Shown here: positions 1 through 10,157 of the stretch, one piece after another
Layout: each line of letters opens with the position of its first letter
Numbering within the stretch: position 1 is the stretch's first letter
NCBI GenBank assembly: GCA_033558025.1
Contig: JAUCEF010000011.1
Coordinates: 1,612,001 to 1,676,000 of the forward strand
Direction of reading: 5' to 3'
Origin: Phytophthora sp. 'mugwort'
Taxonomy: Eukaryota > Oomycota > Peronosporomycetes > Peronosporales > Peronosporaceae
DNA: 64,000 bases
The notes under the pieces: model-generated
Database searches by the model: none
Told to the model about the DNA's origin: nothing
The model's input: only the letters and a program-made list of their open reading frames with translations
Made by a program: the position numbers and the translations under genes

Positions 1-800
1 TTCATTTTGACGCCCGACTAAAGCCGTTCTTTCTGCTGAAGACTTACTTCTTAGGCAAGTGAAATTGCGCAAGGTGCCGGAACAGCCGGAGCCAAAAGCT
101 ACGCTTTGGGATCCATATTTAACGCGGATGAAACTGCCGTTTACTATGACGAAGATCCTGGAAGCTTCATCGCCGAGCGTGGCTCTAAGAAGTCGGCCAG
201 AGTGCGCGGTCGTGCACGGTCGTCGCGCAGGTGTTATGTTGGTGGTCTCCGCGGCTGGTGAAAAGCTACGGCCTATAATCATATTTAAGAGCCAGCCTGG
301 TGGAACCGTGGAGGAGGAGTGCAAGGACTACCAGGATATCTACGCTACGGTACAATCTAACGCGTGGATGAATACCCGCATTTGGCACGACCACTTCATT
401 AATGGAGTATGGGCTGAGTACGTTTCGACAACTCAGGCTGAGCCACAGGTACCGGATGTCGACAATCTGAAGTAATTGATTTTTCTAGCGCTTCAGAAGA
501 AGACTTTGCAAGCTGGGGAACGGAATTGGTACCCCATCCCAAGAACACGACAGCAGTGCCGCGGCCGCTTGATGTGGGTGTCATAGGCCCGTTCAAAAAT
601 CTTCCTACGAGTTGGCATCCAAGCGACGGGCACTTGCCTCTGCGCGGATGATTCCTTGATCTGCTGAAGATTCCAGCCCCGTGAGGAGCGCCAGATTGTC
701 GCCGCAAGAGCAGTTGCCGCCTTGAAGAACGTTAGTGAGCAGTCCATTCGCCGAGCTTGGGAGAAAGCAGGTTTGTATAAATAGTTGGATCACTTCACTA
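1..800 (+). pseudogene. pogo/Tigger-like DDE transposase, 3' relic
   Basis: The frame open at 59-475 resembles the DDE_1 superfamily: a VVHGRRAGVMLVVSAAGEKL-like stretch, then KPIIIFKS-type and WHDHF-type strings. A one-base shift near 470 continues to about 640 in another frame, with VDFSSASEEDFASWGTELVP-like and PLDVGVIGPFKN motifs. The latter is the hallmark of the final DDE_1 block. Stops and further shifts follow. The N-terminal half (CENP-B-type HTH) lies beyond the left edge. This is a dead copy; related corpses occur at 28.5-30.0 and 37.5-39.5 kb. The family call is from recognised motifs, not alignment. Confidence 0.7.
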
Positions 801-1408
801 TAATGAATAATGACGTGAAGAGCACTGCCGTGTTTCGTCCAATGAAATTGCTCGTGGCGTGTGATTGGCCGTAAAGCCATTTACGTCACATCTTTGTATT
901 AATGCTACTGCCATACAATAGAAAAAAGAAAGTGATTGCTGTACCCGACTTGAAAAGGAGGGGTGAAGTTGCATTAAACGACCAACGAAGGAGAGTGGTT
1001 GCGAGTGCGCGTAGCCACAGCATACCCGCGCGGAGTGCCCGCGAAGAGGGCCGCGCGGTATTTGCGGAGCGAGCCCAGCGCCGGGCTTTCTAGCCAGCCG
1101 AGCACTGTAGCGGGCCGAACTTAGAATCTTTTCTTCGTAGGAGCGTAGCGACTGCATTTGCGAAGCAAAGCCCAAGACCGTGATGCTATCATCCTCGAGA
1201 GAGCTAGGGTAAACGGTGATGTGAGACATCAATACAAAAGGTAAGTTTTAAACTGATAATGTGACGCGCGAGTCGGGTGCAGTATCACGTGCCTAGAAAA
1301 AACCGTTTAATCTGTATTACCTAGGCGGATCTCTAATTTACCCAAATATGGTGTCATCCACACTATAGCTGTAGTGTCATCCGCGCCCCGCATCCTGTGA
1401 TTCTCCTC
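801..1408. other. intergenic; GC-rich patch, no gene seen
   Basis: No coding frame with recognisable content. Positions about 1000-1180 form a GC-rich, internally repetitive patch of short motifs around GCGAAG/GCGTAGC and GCCCGC, unlike the flanks. It includes a small hairpin (AGCCC..GGGCT, 1072-1087). The last 100 bp should hold the promoter of the KH gene, but no convincing initiator motif was found. Confidence 0.4.
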
Positions 1409-4180
1409 ATGCAGCAGCCCTCCAGCGCGGACGCTGACGACGCCGACCGCAAGGCTAAACTCCTCTCCTTACTGGACCGCGCGCGCGTGAACCGCGGCCT
1501 CCAGCCGGAACACCGTAGCGGCCAAGACGACGTGATGGAGGTCAAGTCTCCGCCTATCAAAACCGAACTGCTGACTGATATAAAGACCGAGCAATGCAGT
1601 ACCCCACACCCTCCAGTGCAGCAGACGCTCTCGGACTCTCGCTGTCGTATCCACAATGAATCGTCGGCCCTACCAGCCTCAGGACGGAGACAACAAAGCT
1701 TAAACGGCAGCTCTACGGTTAGTAGAGCTGTGTCAGGATCACATGACGCAGCAGTGTCCTCTGTATCATCAAGGAACCACTCTAGCACTAACGCCGAGAC
1801 ATCTGGAACAAGCTTTTTGGACTCAACGAGGGTCCAAACTGCTGGTGAAGATGCTAGACAGAATGACAAAGACACATTGGCCATACACATTGAGGCCAGC
1901 GCTGAGCACCCTCGTGTTGCTATCCTGAGCTCGACACCAAAGCCTCGCATTGCGGACTTAACGGGTGGCAGCAGAGAGAAAGTTCCAAGACTGCAACAGC
2001 TTAAACCCCTCGAAGTGCCGAGGAATCAAACTCACCAACTTCAGCCAGCTCGCGAGGACGGGCACTCAGTGCAACGTGACGTTCCTACACGAGCCCAATC
2101 CCAACAGCCTCGCAAGAATCCCCCACCAACTAATCCATCGAGATCTCTAAAGAAGCTGGAGCTTCTCACACCGGACGAGTACGACGATTCGGAGCTCCAC
2201 GGAGGTTTCCAGCACATGCTGCACATTTTAATCCCATCCAACGCTACTACTGCGCTTCTGGAGCGTCGAGGCCAGCCGATCCAGCATATCAGTCAACAAG
2301 CAGACTGTACCTTATCCATACGCGAGCCTGAGGCGTCGCCCTTCAAAGATGATCGTTTGCTTCGCCTGTCTGGAAAAGCCAAGGGCATCAGCTTAGCGCA
2401 GCGGCTCGTTATTGCGTACATTCGAGCGTACCGAGCGGAGAAAAGGGACCCGAACTATATGGATCTGTCGGACGAGGCTCCACCGGTCGCTTTACCTGTC
2501 ACTTCCATCACAAAAGCTCTAAGCGTTGCAGTCGCTTGTAGAAAGAAGAAGGAACTGGAGATTACGAGTCCGTATAACTGGATGATCGAGCGCGAAGAGG
2601 TAGGGAAAATGATGGGTCGACAAGGAAGCATTCTAGCAGCGATCCGTCGTGACACTGGAGCCGCGATCCATCTTGATCAGGACGTCGTTCCAGGGACTAC
2701 AGAGCGTCGCGTGGTACTCATTGGGTCAGTCAACTCGATCGCGGCAGCAATTGAAGAGATAAAGAGCAGATCTGGTGGACATCCCGAGGTGTCAGCTAGC
2801 GCCACGAGTGGGTCCTCTCGTCTTGGACAGTATTTTGCTATTCCGTACCATGCTGCAGGCTACTTAATCGGGCCACAAGGCTCTACAGTTAAAAGCATCA
2901 CTGAGCGGACAGGTGCGCGTCTACAACTTCCTTCGGCGGAGGACCTGCCTCTGGGCAGTGTAAACCGCATTTTACATATACAAGGCACTTCCAAGCAGGC
3001 TGAGCACGCCCGACGAGTCGTTGGAGCGAAACTACGCGACTATTTGGCCTCTCCAAAGCGTCTAAGAACCGTGACTGCGTCGTCAACTGGCTGTAAGGGC
3101 GACAAAGTCACGATTAAAGTCCTCTTGCCTTCAAGAATCTGTGGATTTATGCTGGACAACCGCGGCAAACTTATCTGCGAGATCTCAGAGAAGTCAGGAG
3201 CTTTTACTCACTTTTTAGCCCCATATGACGATGAAAGCCGAGTGTGCGTTTTTACTGGCGATATGAGCTCTGTGCTTCGCGCACAACGCCTCGTGCTGCA
3301 AGTTATCGCAGGAGATGCGATTTCATCGAAACGAGTGGCTCAACCTAGGAAGCGGAAGCGCTCGCAGCGATATGACGAAGTAGAAGATGAGGAAGAATAT
3401 GGTCGGGTACCAGAGGAGGACGAGTACATGGATTCCTATATCGAAGAAGACGTTGAACGAGACGACTATGAAGAAGAATATGAAGAAGCTCCGACGCAAC
3501 TAGTCAGACGGCATACCATACGTCGCAGTCGTCCTCGACTAGACTATGACGAAATTGAAGACATGTACAGATATGACGATGGCAGGAATGAGGTCGAGTA
3601 CGAAGAGCGCCCACGCCAGTTAATCCGTCGACGACCTATTGCCACTCGCCCACGCCAGTACATTGAAGATGAAGATTGCGAGGACGAGTATGGCTTCAAT
3701 GACGGCCAAAATGACTATGATCGTGCTGGTTATGACCACAACGAGTATGATCACGAAGCCCTAGTGTCATATGATGCACCTCGACCTCGACCTCGAGTAT
3801 CTCATAGACCGACGGTTGTGCGTCAACAATCTCTTACTAGACGTCAAGACGAGTACCAAGAGTATGACGAGTACAGCTATGACAGTGAAGATGAGTACGA
3901 GCGGTCACTAGCTGTCAGAAAGCAACTAGTAAATCGGCGAGCTATTGGCAGTCGCATCGATACTCGTCGGCCCCAGGTTGTACTTCCTGGCCGAAAAGTG
4001 CAGATGATTGCGTCAAGGTCGAGTCCTCGCCCCACTGACCGACGTAGTGCTAGCGCTCGGACTTACAGTCGTGATGGGGGCGTAAGCACACGTCATAACG
4101 TTTCTCGTCGTGGAAGAGGAAATGCACGGCCCAGCGCCAGTCGAGGCCGAAGCAATGGCAACAAACGCCGTCGACAGTGA
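1409..4180 (+). CDS. four-KH-domain RNA-binding protein
   Basis: A single-exon gene of 923 aa starting at the ATG at 1409; the frame is open 12 nt upstream without another ATG. Four KH modules follow a Ser/Gln-rich N-terminal region. They start near residues 266, 384, 474 and 567. KH2 carries GRQG and KH3 GPQG (classical GXXG RNA-gripping loops). KH4 has DNRG, and KH1 a degenerate RRGQ. From about residue 645 comes a basic NLS-like run (RKRKRSQR). Then follows a long low-complexity region alternating Asp/Glu/Tyr with Arg clusters, ending in an RG/RS-rich basic tail (GRGNA..NKRRRQ). The arrangement recalls PCBP/hnRNP K-type nuclear RNA or ssDNA binders. The specific target is unknown. The gene converges on the coiled-coil gene at 4257, with 76 bp between stops. 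Confidence 0.85.
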   Translation: MQQPSSADADDADRKAKLLSLLDRARVNRGLQPEHRSGQDDVMEVKSPPIKTELLTDIKTEQCSTPHPPVQQTLSDSRCRIHNESSALPASGRRQQSLNGSSTVSRAVSGSHDAAVSSVSSRNHSSTNAETSGTSFLDSTRVQTAGEDARQNDKDTLAIHIEASAEHPRVAILSSTPKPRIADLTGGSREKVPRLQQLKPLEVPRNQTHQLQPAREDGHSVQRDVPTRAQSQQPRKNPPPTNPSRSLKKLELLTPDEYDDSELHGGFQHMLHILIPSNATTALLERRGQPIQHISQQADCTLSIREPEASPFKDDRLLRLSGKAKGISLAQRLVIAYIRAYRAEKRDPNYMDLSDEAPPVALPVTSITKALSVAVACRKKKELEITSPYNWMIEREEVGKMMGRQGSILAAIRRDTGAAIHLDQDVVPGTTERRVVLIGSVNSIAAAIEEIKSRSGGHPEVSASATSGSSRLGQYFAIPYHAAGYLIGPQGSTVKSITERTGARLQLPSAEDLPLGSVNRILHIQGTSKQAEHARRVVGAKLRDYLASPKRLRTVTASSTGCKGDKVTIKVLLPSRICGFMLDNRGKLICEISEKSGAFTHFLAPYDDESRVCVFTGDMSSVLRAQRLVLQVIAGDAISSKRVAQPRKRKRSQRYDEVEDEEEYGRVPEEDEYMDSYIEEDVERDDYEEEYEEAPTQLVRRHTIRRSRPRLDYDEIEDMYRYDDGRNEVEYEERPRQLIRRRPIATRPRQYIEDEDCEDEYGFNDGQNDYDRAGYDHNEYDHEALVSYDAPRPRPRVSHRPTVVRQQSLTRRQDEYQEYDEYSYDSEDEYERSLAVRKQLVNRRAIGSRIDTRRPQVVLPGRKVQMIASRSSPRPTDRRSASARTYSRDGGVSTRHNVSRRGRGNARPSASRGRSNGNKRRRQ

Positions 4181-4256
4181 CGCCCACGGACACCTGAAGG
4201 ACTCCACTATGAGGCACGAACACCAGACAGATCTATATGTTTTTCTTTATCATATC

Positions 4257-6206
4257 TTACCGGCGGACCAGAAGACCAGCCGCCGTGGCCGCTGTGGCAC
4301 ACGCGATGAACGATAGACCCAAGTAAAGCGGCGACTTGGGTGGCGTCTCGGCGGCTTCTCTTCTCAGTTCTTCAATCGGTAGCTCACGAGCTCGGACATG
4401 TTCAATATCCGCCACTTTTGATCGATGCGTTGTTCGCTTCCCGTCCCTTCCATACAAGCGCACATCGGGGTTATTTACTTCAATAGCCCCGCTTATCACG
4501 CAGTTTTCGTTCACATGGCTCATCCGTGACAGCGCTGAGGGCCGTTTAAGTATTGAAGGTGCCTCACAGGACGGAGCTGCTGTCTTTGCAGTCTCCGCTG
4601 CTTGATCGACCCAATTCAACTCCAATGACATTTTCCGTCGTTTTGTCATATCCCCAGACAGCAGCAGATTTTCTGGATCAGTTTGGATCGGATTTATCTC
4701 AAGCGGAGATAGCTGAGAACGTGGAGATATGATCGACTCGAACTCACTCCCGCTATTACTACTGGAATCTGCAGTCCCTCGAATCCTCTTAGCGTCTCCA
4801 AGTGCCAACACATCGGCTACAGTGATCGCAGCACTTCCCGTGCACATGGTCTGGCGTCTCCTGCCTCGTGTCCGACTTCTATGGGAGCCAGTCTCGGCAC
4901 GAAGGAGTCTGTTTTCCATACGAAGAGCTTCCAGTTCCCGTGTCGCGTCCTCCAGTAGCTGCTCCATGTCTTGGGAGTCCTGCTCATGAGTTCCTACCTT
5001 CGTCTCCTCGCTGTCCCGTGTAGCGCTACGCTCTCGTCCACCGTGCTGCTGTTCAAGCTGCTTCCGTAACTGGTCCAGCGTCTCGGTAACTCGCTTCGTC
5101 TCGGCCTGTGCACGCGCTGTGCGGTTCTCCGCCACCTGCAGCTGAGTGGCTGCACGTGCTTTACTGTTTGTCAGCGTCGTCACCAGCTCTTCCCGTCGCG
5201 CAAGACGCTCCCGAAGGTCATCGAGCTCAGCTTCCAGACGCCGCGTCGTACGGCGCAATGTGTCTCGCACAGCCTGAACTCGCTCCACCTCGTGCGTTTG
5301 TTCGTCTAGTTGCGTCGTTGCAGCTTCAAGATCTTGCTGTATGCGTGCAGTCTCCAGCTGCTGCTCTTCGGTGCATTGCTGCAGTTGCATGATCTCCGCT
5401 GCGAGTTCACGCTGTCGCTGCTGGTCACGCTCTCGACCCAGTTCCAGCTCCAAGCATCGGCGTCTCAGTTCGTCTGCGTGCTGTTCAAGATGCGTCACCT
5501 CAAGCTCATGCGAAGCGCAGCGTGCGCACGTATCAGTTCGACTGAAGCTTCCGGAGCGTGAAGTAAACGATGGCCGTCGCTGTTGTTGTTGTAGCTGTTG
5601 CATATGACTAAGCGCATTCAGCTGCCCCGTCGCGTCCCAGGCGTCATACGGTGCATCATAGCGCTGCAATTCCGTCTCCAGCGCCGTATTCTCGTCACGC
5701 AGACGCTGCGCCTGACGCTCAGACCGGTCACGATCGGCTTGTGCAGCTTCCAGTTCATCGTGTAAGGCGTCGATCTCCTCGCGCACTGTGCCCAGCTCCT
5801 CCAACAGTGCGTTGCCAGCATTAGCAGCCAAGCGGAGGTTATCCTGCTCTCCAGCGAGCTCCAGCAGCGCACGCGCCAGCTTTTCCTCGAGCATCCGCTC
5901 TCTCGCACTCCCAGACCCGTCCTCCTCTGCTTCAGGGTTGTTGCTATGGCGTTTGACGTCTCTGACGCTTCCAGCCTCGCCAAGACGCGCAGTTTCACTG
6001 AGTCGGAAGCTGGAGCTGCGACGACCGTCGTCCACGAGCAAGTCGACGATCAGCTGCCGCACGTGGTCGAGCACCGCGTCGTCTCCGGTCTCCGCCTGTT
6101 CCTCGTGTACATCGACGTCGCTGGCCAGACGGAGGCGACTGCTTCGGCTGCTACTGCTCGTGGTGGGCGACGCCAGCACCCACTGGTTGGGACTTTTGCA
6201 GGCCAT
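4257..6206 (-). CDS. coiled-coil protein with C-terminal membrane anchor
   Basis: Single exon, 649 aa. Residues about 110-195 and 235-450 are heptad-rich, Glu/Gln/Arg/Leu-dense coiled coils, interrupted by a Gln-rich and Ser-rich linker with one CxxC (CARCASHE). The middle to C-terminal part is basic then Ser-rich. The last 25 residues form a hydrophobic helix (LYLGLSFIACATAATAAGLL) followed by VRR, a typical tail anchor facing the cytosol on ER or mitochondrial outer membrane. No enzymatic motif is present. A scaffold, tether or motor-adaptor role would be inference only. It resembles no family I can name. Transcribed convergently with the KH gene and divergently from the next gene, sharing a 443-bp upstream region. 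Confidence 0.75.
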   Translation of the reverse strand: MACKSPNQWVLASPTTSSSSRSSRLRLASDVDVHEEQAETGDDAVLDHVRQLIVDLLVDDGRRSSSFRLSETARLGEAGSVRDVKRHSNNPEAEEDGSGSARERMLEEKLARALLELAGEQDNLRLAANAGNALLEELGTVREEIDALHDELEAAQADRDRSERQAQRLRDENTALETELQRYDAPYDAWDATGQLNALSHMQQLQQQQRRPSFTSRSGSFSRTDTCARCASHELEVTHLEQHADELRRRCLELELGRERDQQRQRELAAEIMQLQQCTEEQQLETARIQQDLEAATTQLDEQTHEVERVQAVRDTLRRTTRRLEAELDDLRERLARREELVTTLTNSKARAATQLQVAENRTARAQAETKRVTETLDQLRKQLEQQHGGRERSATRDSEETKVGTHEQDSQDMEQLLEDATRELEALRMENRLLRAETGSHRSRTRGRRRQTMCTGSAAITVADVLALGDAKRIRGTADSSSNSGSEFESIISPRSQLSPLEINPIQTDPENLLLSGDMTKRRKMSLELNWVDQAAETAKTAAPSCEAPSILKRPSALSRMSHVNENCVISGAIEVNNPDVRLYGRDGKRTTHRSKVADIEHVRARELPIEELRREAAETPPKSPLYLGLSFIACATAATAAGLLVRR

Positions 6207-6649
6207 TCAAAGTGCCAGTGCTCGGATCAAACGGACTTCTTAGTCAAACGGCCAATGCGGTGTGAGAAAAACGCCGGGCTTTCTGCAACGGACGTGGGAC
6301 TGTGGGGTCGAGGAGGTCTCTTCAATTGCAGCTCAAGGGCGGCAGCTTAGCGTGACACGAGGAGAAGCACAGCACGACGATTCAAGCGGAGCTCTTCGTC
6401 GAGTGTACCTGGAATATGGTACAATGAGTGTTCCGGTTTTGTGGTACAAGCTGGCTTGCTATATCTGGAGATGGTGCTCTCTCTATCTATCTGGTGTACC
6501 ATTGACGACGTCGCTGCGTTGTGCGCTGCGTTGTACGTATCGACGAAGGCGTGAGTCGTGCGTATTCCCTCGTGAAGTGTGTCGTCGGGACGTGAAGCTG
6601 AGGCCAGCGTGACGAGACGACGTTGAAGTTGCGTCGGTACACGAGACGA
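6207..6649. promoter_or_regulatory. shared upstream region of two divergent genes
   Basis: A 443-bp gap between the start codons of the coiled-coil gene (minus) and the small three-exon gene (plus). It contains a CCAAT-box in minus orientation near 6250 (ATTGGCC/GGCCAAT). No coding frame here carries recognisable sequence. The divergent arrangement makes a bidirectional promoter likely. Confidence 0.35.
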
Positions 6650-7422
6650 ATGGCACATCTGAGTAAGAAACTCCGTTTTTGTTTTCTTCCTTGTTTTATA
6701 CTAATGTTGATATCATATCTCTATGTTGCAGGCGAAAGACACGGAGACGCCACGCGACGACGCGGTGAGTTAATGCGAGAGCGGATGCAGCTGCTAGCGA
6801 TCCGCACAGGCTACCCTGACGTCTTCCATCGCTCGCGTCGCAGTTCGGTGGCTTCTACCAGCAGCTCCAGTGCAGTTTCAGCTGCTAGCGACCAGCTAGA
6901 GACAGGTACCACAGGTGGTTCAGGCCGTGACAGCTCATACACGACCCACCAGCGCCGCACACCCGAACAAGTGGCCGAATTCGTACGTTCTTAGCGGTTT
7001 TCTATAGCTTTGCTACTGCTATTGGGGTCTGAGCTTAGCACTTTGTGATACTACAGAGTCGACAGTGTGAACAGCGAGTGGCGCTTACAAGAGAGAAGGC
7101 GGTTCAAGCGCAACGACGAGCGCTGGTCCTTGAACAAGAGCGCCAAGCTCGCAATCAACTTGCGGGTGAGGCGGCACCTGCTCAGGCAGTTGAAAGACTA
7201 CGTGAACGCCGAGAGAAGCATCGTCGCGCTGCAGAAGCAGAGCTGGAAGCGCTAGTTGACCAGCAAGAGTCTTCTCTCGAGGCCATGAACATCGCCCGGA
7301 TGTTGTCGCCTCGGTTTCAAGAGCGCGTGGAATTCACACCCGCTGTGGCCAAATACTCGGCTGAAGACGAACGTGTCAAGCAGCTCCTGGGTTCAACGCG
7401 TATCGGTTCTTACTACCAGTAA
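6650..7422 (+). CDS. small basic/coiled-coil protein, three exons
   Basis: Inferred exons are 6650-6662, 6732-6982 and 7057-7422 (630 nt, 209 aa). Intron 1 is GTAAGA..TTGCAG (69 nt) after the 13-nt first exon. Intron 2 is GTACGT..CTACAG (74 nt). Both preserve frame. Without splicing, the frame stops soon after 6982. The protein begins MAHLS, has a Ser-rich stretch near residues 55-75, and from about residue 95 an Arg/Gln/Glu/Ala-rich helix predicted to be a coiled coil. The C-terminus is a conserved-looking LLGSTRIGSYYQ. I do not recognise a family. A hydrophobic segment appears only if intron 1 is translated, so it is not real. It converges on the next gene with 42 bp between stops. Confidence 0.65.
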
Positions 7423-7464
7423 CTAAACTCCATTCGTTTGTGACGATATCAATGGGATGAAGCT

Positions 7465-8448
7465 TTAAAAAGGTCCACGTAGACTACACTTGGTTTTCAC
7501 GAGGGCATTGCCGTATTTTGTGTGTATCGTATGACGGCGATGCTGGTCTGTCGCAGGTTCCCGAGGCTCAATCTCGCGTCGATAGTAGTCTAGCTCCATC
7601 TGCGTGGAGAAGCGACCAGCGACGTACAATTTGTACTGCTCCTGATCCACTGCATTGACATTCTTTGGGCTGTGCTGCGCTTGCCACTTCTGTGCTAGAG
7701 TGTGGATCTTACAGGTCGAAACCGGAAGCTCTTCCCGAGGAACAAGCTGCCTTTGGTACTTCCGTGAGAGTTTTTGAGTGACGTGCAGAAGCTGCGACTG
7801 CAAGAAACTTTCTTGCTGGCGCAACGCCCTTCGCTCCTTCTCAGCAGGACTGTCGGGTGCAATCTTCGTGCCCGACTTGCAGTCTTCGTTTGGACTTGTA
7901 CTCGAGCTTAGCGCCACGTCAAGGGCGTCCTGCTCAAGCTCTGGTCGATCCTTCAAGCCTTTGACTTGTCGAGCAATTGATCGAGAGAGTTCGGGCATCG
8001 AAACAGACGATCTCAGTGTATCCTCGTCGAGGTCGGTGCTTCGTGTTAACCTTCCTGCAATTAACCGACGGTGCACTGGTCTGCCATGTACAAACTTGCT
8101 CTTAGATTGGCGAATTTGCTCCCCAAGTGGGGGTGAGTCCTTCGCCAGTCCGAGCGTATTAATATCATGCACGCGCGGTCTATCAGCCTGAAAAAATCGT
8201 TGTTAGTTATGCTTTTTACCAGAAAAAAACTTGTACCCCCGTACCTGCTGAATACGCCGCGCTTCAGTCATCTCCGTCTTAGCTAATTGATGCATCTCTC
8301 GACGGACTTTTGCTGGGATATTGTGGTCGTTCCATGCCGTGAGTCCTTCGGAGGAAATGCGAGACAGTAAATCCAAAGTCGACATCCCAATGGGAGGATG
8401 CCGCACGAAAGTCTCCACTTGAGCCTCGACATCGTCGGTACGAGTCAT
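7465..8448 (-). CDS. oomycete protein of unknown function, two exons
   Basis: Exons (minus) are 8448-8245 and 8187-7465, joined across a 57-nt intron (GTACGG..TTTCAG) in phase 0, giving 308 aa. Reading through the donor gives a stop after a few residues, which supports the intron. The protein is hydrophilic and basic, with no signal peptide or membrane segment. The middle (about residues 115-180) is Ser/Asp-rich. The last 90 residues hold a denser, probably conserved block (QRQLVPREELP, KIHTLAQKWQ, MELDYYRREIEPREP). No family is recognised. It is divergent from the gene at 8700, with 251 bp between starts. Confidence 0.65.
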
Positions 8449-8497
8449 GACGGCACCTTAAAAACTGCTACGCAGCAACGAGTGACTCGATGGTAAG

Positions 8498-8532
8498 AAA
8501 AAAAAAAAAAAAAAGCACACACACACACACAC
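8498..8532. repeat. A-tract plus (CA)n microsatellite
   Basis: Seventeen A residues (8498-8514), one G, then about 8.5 CA units (8516-8532). They lie in the 251-bp region between two divergent genes. Such tracts exclude nucleosomes and vary in length between isolates, so the tract may affect both promoters and could serve as a marker. Confidence 0.95.
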
Positions 8533-8699
8533 TTAGAGCCTCATGAAGCTCAGATTTAATTTCGAAGACGCTCTGTTCTTTTCATTGCTATATAAAGCGA
8601 TTTATGCGATCAGGTCACGGGGACTCAGCAGTAACGGCACCAGATCGTGATGGTACCGGGCGGTCAAGTCCCAGATGATCTTCAGTCGAGGAAACTTGG

Positions 8700-9932
8700 A
8701 TGGAAATCGACGCAAATGTCTTGATGTCGCTCTTGTTGCCACAATTCAAACCGCCTCGAGTCAAATACTACCCACCGACAGCCATGATCCGGCCGATGTT
8801 GCATCAGCAGCTGAAATCTTCGATCCCGATGTCCCTAAAGTCACCGATCAAGAAGCACCTCCAGGCATCCGCTTCCGAGACTTTTTGTGGAGATGCATCG
8901 GAGAAACGACTTGATCATTCTCCTCTCCATGGACCACTGGCAGCCAAGCTACGTGCGTCAGTTCTTCAGGCGGTGCTAAAACTGCTGGACCAAGATGTGA
9001 ACGCACTCGCTGGAGCCCACGAAGTCCTTCAAGCAGTAGCCTCGCTTCCGTTGGCAGAGCCAACCGTACAACGTGCGTGTGTACAAGCTCTTCGTGGCCT
9101 TCACTCCAGCACGAGAACGAAGCTCCCAGCTTCCTCGTCGAACTCAAACTGGGACGCGAACGAGGCAGCAGATTCACGGACGCAAACGATGCACGCTGGC
9201 AAGCAAACACAGAGTGCCAAGGGCTTGATGACGACCTCGCTTCACCACTGCAAGGAATTCCTACTCGCCTGTGCCAACGAGATCCACGAGCTTGAAGAGG
9301 TTCATCCTGTGACCTTCGACTACGCTGAGGACACTTCATCCTCAAACTTTGCTCAGCCGTCCGAGTCCCAACCGGAAAAGTGCACACACTGTGGCACAGC
9401 AAACTTTGACTATGCGTCCACAGTTCACGCGTCTTCGGAGGCGTCGGAGGCTTGCAGCGACGACGATACACGAGCCGATCAAGGGTCGCAATTCTCGGAA
9501 GTGCTTCGTCGTGCCGAGTTCCTGAGCGATGTTGAAGACCAAGAGAGCGACAAGGAGGTGAAATTGTCGAGCCAATTGAGCTTGTCAATCAACGAGCGAG
9601 TGGTTTGCCGTAAGCTTCTAAGGGCATTGCACGAGTATGTTCAGGTCCAGCGTGCGACACAGCGCCGCCAGTCAAGTGGGTCAAATCTTGCACTCAAGTT
9701 CCGGGTCTTTGAGGCACTCAAGCATCAAGCGAGTCTCACTCGGAAGAGACTCGCATTCCAGCGTCTCAAGAAAGGTCTCCGTTCACGTCACGAGTCCAGT
9801 CCGACGGCGCCCCAGGCATTTCGTCCGAGCAATTCGACGTTCCAGATGCTGATGCTGCACCACTCGGATGTTCTGCTACTGCTCGTGGCACTTGTTTTCC
9901 TTGCTAACCTGCCTGCAAAGTACATCATGTAA
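8700..9932 (+). CDS. unknown protein with C-terminal tail anchor
   Basis: Single exon, 410 aa from the ATG at 8700. The N-terminal 40 residues contain Pro-rich and basic stretches. The central part is Ser/Asp/Glu-rich with a CTHCG pair and FDYA repeats near residues 205 and 235. From about residue 290 there are basic amphipathic helices (RKLLRALHEYVQVQRATQRR). The final 25 residues are a hydrophobic helix (DVLLLLVALVFLANL) ending PAKYIM, a likely tail anchor. No signal peptide and no enzyme motif. An adaptor anchored in an organelle membrane is the simplest reading, but that is inference. It is the second tail-anchored unknown in 6 kb. Confidence 0.7.
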   Translation: MEIDANVLMSLLLPQFKPPRVKYYPPTAMIRPMLHQQLKSSIPMSLKSPIKKHLQASASETFCGDASEKRLDHSPLHGPLAAKLRASVLQAVLKLLDQDVNALAGAHEVLQAVASLPLAEPTVQRACVQALRGLHSSTRTKLPASSSNSNWDANEAADSRTQTMHAGKQTQSAKGLMTTSLHHCKEFLLACANEIHELEEVHPVTFDYAEDTSSSNFAQPSESQPEKCTHCGTANFDYASTVHASSEASEACSDDDTRADQGSQFSEVLRRAEFLSDVEDQESDKEVKLSSQLSLSINERVVCRKLLRALHEYVQVQRATQRRQSSGSNLALKFRVFEALKHQASLTRKRLAFQRLKKGLRSRHESSPTAPQAFRPSNSTFQMLMLHHSDVLLLLVALVFLANLPAKYIM

Positions 9933-10157
9933 TATCCAGACCATACAAGGCAGGCTTTGGATAGTGTATCAGATACGAGAGTGTAGCCAAGTACAATGTG
10001 TCAGGAGGTTCTCAACATAAATTACAATGGCGGCGTTTAAAACACTCAGGTCGGCAGCGCATCGAGTAGTCCGAGGGTTCCGTTGCCTCGGCTCTGCTAG
10101 GCTCCGTTTCACTCTTCACTCACTCATTCTCGTCTCTAACTCACTCAGCCAATTGCT
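9933..10157. other. convergent intergenic spacer
   Basis: This 225-bp spacer separates two convergent genes and must hold both 3' UTRs. A pyrimidine-rich run with repeated CACTCA units (about 10110-10150) is the only notable composition. No gene is seen. Confidence 0.4.

Noticed and set aside
1072..1093. Hairpin followed by TTCTAG, like a Helitron 3' end
   Set aside because: No matching 5' TC end or Rep/helicase sequence, and the base following CTAG is C, not T. Chance in a GC-rich patch is likely.
5108..6243. Long plus-strand frames opposite the coiled-coil gene
   Set aside because: They are Ser/Cys/Arg-rich mirror images of Glu/Gln/Arg codons on the real strand; no independent start or motif.
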